From: an uncultured Robiginitomaculum sp.
GTDB taxonomy: Bacteria; Pseudomonadota; Alphaproteobacteria; Caulobacterales; Maricaulaceae
Reading direction: 5' to 3'
DNA length: 32,454 nucleotides
NCBI GenBank assembly: GCA_938010385.1
Contig: CALLVD010000040.1
Location: 1-32,454 of the forward strand
A model generated the notes under the pieces. It had not been told where the DNA came from. It was given only the letters and a program-made list of their open reading frames with translations, and did not search any database. Shown one piece after another: positions 26,037 to 32,454 of this stretch (its first letter is position 1; each line of letters opens with the position of its first letter). The position numbers and the translations under genes are program-made.

Positions 26037-26085
26037 AAAATTTTAAACGGCGCAGAGAGGCTTAAAGCAACCCCGCGCGGCAGCG

Positions 26086-27462
26086 CTACAGCATCATCGT
26101 AATCGGTTGCTCGACAAAGCGTTTAAACACTTGCAGCCATTGCGCGCCGATTGCCCCGTCGACAACGCGGTGATCACAAGTCAGCGTGACCGTCATAACC
26201 GTCGCCACAGCCAAAGCGCCGTCTTTAACGACCGGACGCGGCGCGCCGGCGCCGACAGACAAAATCATGCCGTGCGGTTCATTGATGATGGAGCCAAACT
26301 CTTTAATCCCGAACATGCCCAAATTGGAAATGCTGAACGTACCGCCTTGGTATTCTTGAGGTTTCAGCTTTTTCTCACGGGCGCGGCCGGCGAGGTCTTT
26401 CATCTCTGTTGAAATGGTAGACAGGCCTTTGTTTTCTGCTTCGCGCACAATCGGCGTAATCAAGCCGCCGTCAATGGCCACGGCCACAGCGACATCGGCG
26501 TGTTTGTGATAGGCAATGCCATCCGGCGTGTAGCTCGCATTGGCGTCCGGGAAATGCTTTAACGCCAGAGCCGACGCGCGGATGAGCATGTCATTGACGG
26601 ACACTTTCACGCCTTCCGGCGCTTGGGCGTTCAACTGCTTACGCATAGCCAGCAGCTCGTCAATTTCGCAATCAATCACCAGCGGGAAGTCCGGCACGTC
26701 TTGGTTGGATGACACCAAACGCTTGGCAATTACGCGGCGCATGCCGTCAAGCGGGACAAGGTCGTAAGAGCCGGGCGTAACGCCAAGCTTTTCAAGATAG
26801 CTCGCGCCGTCACCGCGTGACGGACCGACATCTGTGCCGGCGTTCGGGTCGGCTTTAGCCGCGGGTGCTTCGGATTTGGCTGCCGCTTTCGGTGCGGCCT
26901 TGCTCGCGTCAAAGCTCTCAATATCGGCTTTCAAGATACGCCCGTTCGGGCCGGTGCCTTTAACGGATGCGAGATCAATGCCGGCGTCTTTGGCAAGGCG
27001 CTTGGCGAGCGGTGAGGCTTTGATGCGGGAGCTTGGGTCAGCCCCCTCCGAGTGCTTCGCGCCCACCTCCCCCGAAGACGGTGGAGGCCCGGAATTATCG
27101 GACTCTTGGCCTCCCCCGCTTGTGGGGGAGGTGCCCCCTTGCGGGGCGGAGGGGGCATCTGACGCCTTAGGCGCAGACCCGCCGCCGGCTACATACCCGT
27201 CCATCACAGACGCATCTTCATCATCTTCGAGCAGGACAGCAATCGGCGTGTTCACCTTCACCTCGGCGGTTCCCTCGGCAACGAGGATTTTGGCCAGAAC
27301 GCCTTCTTCAACCGCTTCCACTTCCATGGTCGCCTTGTCGGTTTCAATCTCGGCCAGCAAATCACCGGAGGACACAGTGTCCCCCTCTTTGACGAGCCAC
27401 TTGGTCAAATTCCCCTCTTCCATCGTCGGAGAGAGTGCAGGCATTAGGATTTCAATGGGCAT
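26086..27462 (-). CDS. pdhC: Dihydrolipoamide acetyltransferase (E2) of pyruvate dehydrogenase
   Basis: Core subunit of the pyruvate dehydrogenase complex, moving acetyl groups from lipoate to CoA. The 458 residues comprise one lipoyl domain (1-80, lipoylated Lys43 in TDKATMEVE), a linker, the E3/E1-binding domain (about 146-183: [30 protein letters not shown]), a second Ala/Pro-rich linker and the catalytic domain (about 225-458). The catalytic domain contains the active-site His431 in [11 protein letters not shown]. Residues 103-141 are encoded by an inserted palindromic repeat; their Gly/Ser/Pro/Glu-rich composition differs from the usual Ala/Pro/Lys linker, but frame and flanking domains are intact. 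It is the last gene of the operon, 67 bases after pdhB with a repeat hairpin between. Confidence 0.97.
   Translation of the reverse strand: MPIEILMPALSPTMEEGNLTKWLVKEGDTVSSGDLLAEIETDKATMEVEAVEEGVLAKILVAEGTAEVKVNTPIAVLLEDDEDASVMDGYVAGGGSAPKASDAPSAPQGGTSPTSGGGQESDNSGPPPSSGEVGAKHSEGADPSSRIKASPLAKRLAKDAGIDLASVKGTGPNGRILKADIESFDASKAAPKAAAKSEAPAAKADPNAGTDVGPSRGDGASYLEKLGVTPGSYDLVPLDGMRRVIAKRLVSSNQDVPDFPLVIDCEIDELLAMRKQLNAQAPEGVKVSVNDMLIRASALALKHFPDANASYTPDGIAYHKHADVAVAVAIDGGLITPIVREAENKGLSTISTEMKDLAGRAREKKLKPQEYQGGTFSISNLGMFGIKEFGSIINEPHGMILSVGAGAPRPVVKDGALAVATVMTVTLTCDHRVVDGAIGAQWLQVFKRFVEQPITMML
27040..27156. repeat. 117-bp palindromic repeat inserted in frame inside pdhC
   Basis: Perfect 10-base terminal inverted repeats GCCCCCTCCG (27041-27050) and CGGAGGGGGC (27147-27156) enclose inner perfect repeats CACCTCCCCC (27064-27073) and GGGGGAGGTG (27124-27133). 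A local hairpin CCTCCCCC-N6-GGGGGAGG (27110-27131) is nested inside. The element spans exactly 39 codons (residues 103-141 of E2) and introduces no stop. Composition is far richer in C/G runs than the flanking gene. It resembles small palindromic repeats scattered in alphaproteobacterial genomes and is analogous to Rickettsia palindromic elements, which also insert in frame. No second copy was seen in the window. Confidence 0.85.
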
Positions 27463-27493
27463 AATTTTCGTCCGTTTTCTTTTTTACTTCCGC

Positions 27494-27530
27494 TCATCCC
27501 CGCGAAGGCGGGGATCCACGCCGGCATTCC
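27494..27530. repeat. REP-like hairpin between pdhB and pdhC
   Basis: ATCCCCGC-GAAG-GCGGGGAT (27496-27515) is a perfect 8-base stem with a 4-base loop. It is followed by CCACGCCGGCATTCC running up to the pdhB stop codon. The TCATCCCCGCGAAGGCGGGG type is a familiar intergenic repeat of alphaproteobacteria (recalled, not searched). In the operon's direction no T-run follows, so it is not a terminator. It may stabilise the upstream mRNA or tune pdhB/pdhC ratios. Confidence 0.75.
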
Positions 27531-28948
27531 TATTTATAACAAACCTTCTTAGCCGCCTCATACACATCATCGGCATTGGGTAATGACAGAGCCTCCAAAT
27601 TGGCAGCATATGGCAGCGGGACATCTTTTTGATGGACGCGAGCCGGCGGGGCGTCGAGGTAATCGAAGGCTTGGCTTGTGACCACGGCAGAGATTTCCGC
27701 ACCGATTCCGCTCTGGCCCCAGCCTTCTTCGGCGCAGACAATGCGGTTGGTTTTGCGTACGGATTTCAGCACGGTTTCCGTATCGAGCGGACGGATAGTC
27801 CGCAGGTCGATGACTTCCGCGTCAATGCCGTCTTGCGCGAGACGTTCTGCTGCTTCGAGCGAGAAGCCGACCATGCGCGAATGGGCGACGATGGTCACGT
27901 CAGCGCCTTCGCGGCGCACTTTGGCTTTGCCGATTGGAATCAGGAAATCATCCATATCCGGCACGTCGAACGTATTGCCGTACATCAGCTCGTGTTCAAG
28001 GAAGACCACCGGATTCGGGTCGCGAATAGCCGCTTTCAGCAGGCCTTTGGCATCGGCAGAATCGTAAGGCGCAACCACTTTCAGGCCCGGCACATTGGCG
28101 TACCAGCTGGAATAGTCATGGCTGTGCTGCGCGCCAACCCGCGAAGCGGCACCATTAGGGCCACGAAATACGATCGGACAGCGCATTTGACCGCCGGACA
28201 TGTAGAGGGTTTTCGCCGCAGAATTGATAATATGATCAATAGCTTGCATGGCGAAATTCCATGTCATGAATTCTACAATCGGGCGCAGGCCGCCCATCGC
28301 CGCGCCGACGCCGATACCGGCAAAGCCGTGCTCTGTGATGGGCGTGTCGACCACGCGCTTGTCGCCAAATTCCTGGAGCAATTCGCGGGTAACTTTATAC
28401 GCGCCTTGGTATTGCGCGACTTCTTCGCCCATGACGAAGACTTTTTCATCGCGGCGCATTTCTTCAGCCATAGCATCACGTAAAGCGTCACGGACAGTGG
28501 TTTCGACCATTTTGATATTGGTCGGAATGTCAGGATCATTGGCGACTTTGACTTGCGGCATTCCCGATGTTTTATCGGTATCCGCGTCATCATTTTCAGG
28601 ATGACGAATGCCGGTCGTGCCCGGGTTGTCGCTGCCGTCTTCACTTTGTGACGACGCTTCCGGAGCGCTTGACGCCGCCGGCGTGCCTAAATCGGCCTCT
28701 GTTTCGCCGTCTTCTAGCAATTGCAGGATAACCTCACCGACTTTGACGTTTTGCGCGCCTTCTTCGATCAGGATTTTACCGACAACGCCCTCATCGATGG
28801 ATTCGACTTCCATCGTGGCTTTGTCAGTCTCAATCTCAGCCAGAATATCGCCGGAGGAAATCGTATCGCCGACTTTGACCAACCATTTAGAGAGCGTGCC
28901 CTCTTCCATCGTCGGCGACAGCGCCGGCATTTGAATATCAATTGACAT
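27530..28948 (-). CDS. pdhB: Pyruvate dehydrogenase E1 beta subunit with N-terminal lipoyl domain
   Basis: Beta subunit of the thiamine-diphosphate-dependent E1. The 472 residues begin with a full lipoyl domain (1-80, Lys43 in TDKATMEVE) very similar to that of E2. An acidic linker (80-143) and the transketolase-like beta domain follow. The beta domain shows [51 protein letters not shown] and the C-terminal [11 protein letters not shown]. The extra lipoyl domain on E1-beta is a known alphaproteobacterial trait and makes this protein a LipA substrate. A ribosome site AGGACG precedes the ATG. The linker carries short inverted repeats (28564-28606). A MAPEG gene sits eight bases upstream. Confidence 0.97.
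   Translation of the reverse strand: MSIDIQMPALSPTMEEGTLSKWLVKVGDTISSGDILAEIETDKATMEVESIDEGVVGKILIEEGAQNVKVGEVILQLLEDGETEADLGTPAASSAPEASSQSEDGSDNPGTTGIRHPENDDADTDKTSGMPQVKVANDPDIPTNIKMVETTVRDALRDAMAEEMRRDEKVFVMGEEVAQYQGAYKVTRELLQEFGDKRVVDTPITEHGFAGIGVGAAMGGLRPIVEFMTWNFAMQAIDHIINSAAKTLYMSGGQMRCPIVFRGPNGAASRVGAQHSHDYSSWYANVPGLKVVAPYDSADAKGLLKAAIRDPNPVVFLEHELMYGNTFDVPDMDDFLIPIGKAKVRREGADVTIVAHSRMVGFSLEAAERLAQDGIDAEVIDLRTIRPLDTETVLKSVRKTNRIVCAEEGWGQSGIGAEISAVVTSQAFDYLDAPPARVHQKDVPLPYAANLEALSLPNADDVYEAAKKVCYK
28564..28606. repeat. Paired inverted repeats in the pdhB linker
   Basis: CGTCATC-N8-GATGACG (28585-28606) is a perfect 7-base inverted repeat, and CCGAT-N5-ATCGG (28564-28578) lies beside it. 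On the coding strand the first reads GCATTCGTCATCCTGAA, encoding IRHPE, much like the start of a common alphaproteobacterial dispersed repeat. It may be the remnant of a second in-frame element, or chance within a low-constraint linker. Confidence 0.4.
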
Positions 28949-28956
28949 ATTTCGTC

Positions 28957-29343
28957 CTAAATCAGAGGCAAAAGTTTAAAGATCATCATGAGAATGCCGA
29001 CAACGCCGGCAAGCCAGACAAGGGTGCGTAGCCAAGGCACGCCCAAAAGATAGAGCGGCGCGAAAGCGACCCGCGCCCAGAAAAACAATGCCGCGCCGAG
29101 CGTGGCCGACGTGGCGTCCAAATGAATAGCGAGCAACGCCACAGGAGCAAACATACCCAGAGCTTCGAGCATGTTTTGATTGGCGCGGCGCATACGGCCC
29201 ACTTGGGGCAATGGCTCTGCCATATCATCGCGCGCACCGACCAGAGGCCCGATTCCGTATTGCGTTACGGATAGGACGGCCTGAACCGCTATCCACGCAA
29301 TATACAGAAGCACGCTGTATAAAAGATAGGTCGCAATCGTCAT
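28957..29343 (-). CDS. MAPEG-family membrane protein in the pdh operon
   Basis: A 128-residue protein with four hydrophobic helices. It carries the MAPEG family motif [20 protein letters not shown] (basic and Asn residues on helix two) and [18 protein letters not shown], matching the family's ARV.Y...Y..G.P..R pattern. MAPEG proteins include microsomal glutathione transferases and leukotriene C4 synthase; bacterial members are mostly uncharacterised. It starts two bases after the pdhA stop and ends eight bases before pdhB, so it is part of the same transcript. Nothing in the sequence links it mechanistically to pyruvate oxidation. The family call is good; function is unknown. Confidence 0.85.
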   Translation of the reverse strand: MTIATYLLYSVLLYIAWIAVQAVLSVTQYGIGPLVGARDDMAEPLPQVGRMRRANQNMLEALGMFAPVALLAIHLDATSATLGAALFFWARVAFAPLYLLGVPWLRTLVWLAGVVGILMMIFKLLPLI

Positions 29344-29345
29344 GC

Positions 29346-30353
29346 TTACGCCTCTACAGGCAGCAGAACATCGGTCCAGAGCTCTGATGGATCCGGCTCC
29401 GGCGAGGTTTGTGCAAACTCGGCCGAATCAGCGACAATCGCTTTAATCTCTTTATCCATGGCTTTCAGGCTGTCCGTATCGGCCCAGCCTTCTTTCTCCA
29501 GACGCGCTTTGACGGCGTCCAGCGGGTCGCGGTCATGGCGAACCTCATTAACTTCGTCGCGCGTGCGATATTTCGCCGGGTCAGACATGGAATGGCCGCG
29601 ATAACGGTACGTCTTCATTTCCAGAATCATCGGGCCGTTCCCGTCGCGCGCATGCTTCAGCGCCGTAGCGCCGGCTTCTTTAACGGCCAGCACGTCCATG
29701 CCGTCAATTTGGTGGCCTTCAATGCCAAAACTGATGCCGCGCTTGTAAAGCTCTGTCTGCGCGGATGCGCGCGCGACGGAAGTGCCCATGGCGTATTGAT
29801 TGTTTTCGATCACAAAGACGACCGGCAAATCCCAAAGCTCTGCCATATTGAACGTCTCATAGACTTGGCCTTGGTTAGCCGCGCCGTCGCCGAAATAGGC
29901 CGTGCTGACCGCGCCGTTCTCCAAATATTTATTGGCAAAGCCCAGACCGGCGCCAAGCGGAACCTGCGCGCCGACAATGCCGTGACCGCCGTAAAACTTC
30001 TTATCCGTTGAGAACATGTGCATAGAGCCGCCCTTGCCGCGGGAATAACCGCCCTCACGTCCGGTAAGCTCTGCCATCACGCCGCGCGCTTCCATACCGC
30101 AAGCCAGCATATGGCCGTGATCGCGGTAGCCCGTAATCATTTGGTCGCCGTCTTTCATAGCGGCGCGCATACCGACCACAACGGCTTCCTGCCCGATGTA
30201 AAGGTGACAGAAACCGGCAATCAGACCCATGCCGTAAAGCTGTCCGGCTTTTTCCTCAAACCGGCGAATAAGAAGCATATCGCGATAAAGCTGGAGCAGC
30301 TCCGATTTACTTGTCTTGAGTTGTTTCTTCGCCGAAGCTTTTTTGGTCGCCAT
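29346..30353 (-). CDS. pdhA: Pyruvate dehydrogenase E1 alpha subunit
   Basis: Thiamine-diphosphate-binding alpha subunit that decarboxylates pyruvate. I chose the ATG at 30353 (MATKKASAKK, 335 residues) because AGGAA lies eight bases upstream; an ATG at 30359 is too close to that site. Motifs are LIRRFEEKAGQLYGMG, YIGQEAVVVGM, YRDHGHML, the TPP motif GDGAANQGQVYETFN ending in IENN, and YRYRGHSMSDPAKYRTRDEV, the loop phosphorylated in mitochondrial homologues. It opens the pdh operon and is preceded by a probable promoter with an inverted repeat. Confidence 0.97.
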   Translation of the reverse strand: MATKKASAKKQLKTSKSELLQLYRDMLLIRRFEEKAGQLYGMGLIAGFCHLYIGQEAVVVGMRAAMKDGDQMITGYRDHGHMLACGMEARGVMAELTGREGGYSRGKGGSMHMFSTDKKFYGGHGIVGAQVPLGAGLGFANKYLENGAVSTAYFGDGAANQGQVYETFNMAELWDLPVVFVIENNQYAMGTSVARASAQTELYKRGISFGIEGHQIDGMDVLAVKEAGATALKHARDGNGPMILEMKTYRYRGHSMSDPAKYRTRDEVNEVRHDRDPLDAVKARLEKEGWADTDSLKAMDKEIKAIVADSAEFAQTSPEPDPSELWTDVLLPVEA

Positions 30354-30422
30354 AGTCATTTCCTGAACTGATCAAGGTGCGGCACATATTTCATGTGTGA
30401 ATTAAAAATCACGCCGAAGCAT

Positions 30423-30462
30423 GAATGACCGCTTTAGACTATAATTTTAGGTCATTCGTCAA
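30423..30462 (-). promoter_or_regulatory. Candidate pdhA promoter with flanking inverted repeat
   Basis: Minus-strand TTGACG (30457-30462), 18 bases, TCTAAA (30433-30438). A perfect 8-base inverted repeat GAATGACC-N19-GGTCATTC (30423-30430 and 30450-30457) brackets the -10 region and abuts the -35 box. This fits a repressor operator of the pdh operon; as an RNA stem it lacks a T-run. A smaller repeat, CACAT-N5-ATGTG (30383-30397), lies in the leader. Confidence 0.4.
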
Positions 30463-30760
30463 GAATAATGACGATATCCTTCGCATGTGAAACACTTGCG
30501 ATATGGCGCGCGCGCTCATCCAATGAGTCGCGAGACAGACGGACAGAGCGTAATTGGTCGGCCCTGCGCTCCAGGGTGAGTCTTTGCCCCTGCACGGCAG
30601 CAATTTTGGCCTGCAGGCGGTTAATATCAGAGTCATATTGCGCCAGTTTGAACATGCCCCGGCTGCCTGAAACGCTGTGAAACAACAAATAGACATAAAA
30701 AAGCCCCACAACCATGAGCAGGCTGTGAGACTTTATATATTTCAGCGCCGAAAGAATCAT
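30452..30760 (-). CDS. FtsB/DivIC-like septum formation initiator family protein
   Basis: A 102-residue bitopic membrane protein: short cytoplasmic N-terminus, one membrane helix (about 13-29, LLMVVGLFYVYLLFHSV) and a periplasmic coiled coil (about 38-80, LAQYDSDINRLQAKIAAVQG and onwards). This matches the FtsB/DivIC family, which bridges FtsL and FtsQ in the division machinery. The place between eno and pdhA is conserved for ftsB-like genes in alphaproteobacteria. The GSRG motif just after the helix is family-typical. The ATG has AAAGG immediately before it, closer than usual, so the start is slightly uncertain. The 3' end overlaps the pdhA promoter. Confidence 0.85.
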   Translation of the reverse strand: MILSALKYIKSHSLLMVVGLFYVYLLFHSVSGSRGMFKLAQYDSDINRLQAKIAAVQGQRLTLERRADQLRSVRLSRDSLDERARHIASVSHAKDIVIILDE

Positions 30761-30815
30761 CCTTTCAGCTTATGCCGTCATGGTTAGCAGAGGCTTAACA
30801 CCCCTGCCCGCCCGG

Positions 30816-32136
<1,321 letters not shown>

Positions 32137-32172
32137 TGTGGGCCTATTTCATATTGCTTAATGCAGGACGAT

Positions 32173-32355
32173 TTAATCGTCTTGCGGATTTAGGATTTGG
32201 CGACCGCGATACATGCCGGTCTTCAAATCGATATGGTGTTGACGGCGAAGCTCGCCACTGTCCTTGTCCTCAACGTAGTTCGCTGCGGTCAGGCTGTCAT
32301 GCGCGCGGCGCTGGCCGCGGCGTGAATTGGAAATTTTACTCTTAGGGACAGCCAT
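32173..32355 (-). CDS. rpmF: 50S ribosomal protein L32
   Basis: Small ribosomal protein of the 50S subunit. From the ATG at 32355 it has 60 residues ([20 protein letters not shown] at the start), the canonical L32 N-terminus, followed by the basic body. A strong GGAGG ribosome site fixes the start; the frame extends four codons further upstream. The cysteines of zinc-binding L32 forms are absent (CPxCG is replaced by [10 protein letters not shown]), as in other alphaproteobacteria. It ends just before a strong terminator and is preceded by a leader hairpin. Confidence 0.97.
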   Translation of the reverse strand: MAVPKSKISNSRRGQRRAHDSLTAANYVEDKDSGELRRQHHIDLKTGMYRGRQILNPQDD

Positions 32356-32380
32356 CGGGGCCTCCATTTAACAATAATAA

Positions 32381-32406
32381 AGCGAACCCAAAACTATGAG
32401 TTCGCT
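32381..32406 (-). promoter_or_regulatory. Hairpin in the rpmF leader
   Basis: Perfect 7-base stem AGCGAAC/GTTCGCT (32381-32387 with 32400-32406) with a 12-base loop. On the minus strand it is followed by TTATTATTG. It could be the terminator of an upstream gene lying beyond the window, or a leader structure controlling rpmF. It lies 26 bases before the rpmF start. Confidence 0.45.
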
Positions 32407-32417
32407 GACGTGGCGGC

Positions 32418-32446
32418 CTAGTAGCCGAAAGCGTGAGCAGTTTCAA
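32418..32446 (-). promoter_or_regulatory. Weak candidate rpmF promoter
   Basis: Minus-strand TTGAAA (32441-32446), 17 bases, TACTAG (32418-32423). The -35 box is good (five of six) but the -10 box is poor (three of six). If used, the leader would contain the hairpin at 32381-32406. Confidence 0.22.
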
Positions 32447-32454
32447 GCGCTATA

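Noticed and set aside
27491-27530. Terminator between pdhB and pdhC
   Set aside because: The hairpin is strong but is followed in the operon direction by GAGCGGAAG, not a T-run; better explained as a REP-like repeat.
26834-27583. Plus-strand open frame (249 codons) opposite the pdhC 5' half
   Set aside because: Low-complexity Ser/Pro/Ala sequence arising as antisense of the lipoyl domain, linker and inserted repeat; not a protein-like sequence.
27629-28483. Long plus-strand open frame (284 codons) opposite pdhB
   Set aside because: It mirrors the codon structure of pdhB, has no recognisable motif and no ribosome site; pdhB is certain on the other strand.
29409-30011. Plus-strand open frame (200 codons) opposite pdhA
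   Set aside because: Antisense shadow of a well-conserved gene, no family features.
32400-32454. tRNA gene at the right edge
   Set aside because: No cloverleaf or TTCGA-type T-loop could be formed in the visible sequence.

Overview
The window is a gene-dense stretch of an alphaproteobacterial chromosome. The best evidence is gene order. It contains the alphaproteobacterial nitrogen block dusB(nifR3)-ntrB-ntrC-ntrY-ntrX-trkA, followed by hfq-hflX, and a fused ispDF divergent from dusB. It also has a pyruvate dehydrogenase operon in which E1-beta carries its own lipoyl domain, with eno and an ftsB-like gene upstream. Medium G+C, carotenoid genes (crtI, crtY) and System I cytochrome c maturation suggest a free-living aerobic, probably marine lineage such as Hyphomonadaceae/Maricaulales. 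That placement is inference; no rRNA gene is present.

Layout. 1-2044: crtY and a 5' piece of crtI (minus strand) behind a plausible promoter with an adjoining palindrome. 2133-5616: ccmE, divergent from a tightly overlapping ccmABCD-mazG operon; ccmD is only 36 codons. 5621-7996: hfq-hflX and a lipoprotein gene that looks like a divergent GH11 glycosidase. 8125-18133: dusB-ntrBC-ntrYX-trkA-trkH. 18223-19856: ispDF-pncC. 19853-21336: lipA-ratA. 21419-23619: two tandem acyltransferase-3 genes on the plus strand. 23623-25026: lpd. 25136-25921: an anchored protein with a His/Asp-rich segment. 26002-30353: pdhA-MAPEG-pdhB-pdhC, ending at a strong terminator. 30452-32355: ftsB-like gene, eno and rpmF.

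Functional themes. The pdh operon, lpd and lipA together supply the pyruvate dehydrogenase complex and its lipoyl cofactor. The ntr genes form two two-component systems. TrkAH takes up potassium. CcmABCDE handles haem for c-type cytochromes. IspDF supplies isoprenoid precursors used by the carotenoid genes and others.

Most unusual points: (1) a GH11-like lipoprotein with both candidate catalytic glutamates, encoded directly after hflX; (2) a 117-bp palindromic repeat inserted in frame in the linker of the E2 gene, with further palindromic sequence after pdhB and inside the pdhB linker; (3) an NtrC whose sigma-54 contact loop is deleted; (4) a MAPEG membrane protein inside the pdh operon; (5) a His/Asp-rich anchored protein of unknown role. 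No CRISPR array, tRNA, rRNA, insertion sequence or prophage was seen. No gene-free gap exceeds 300 bases.
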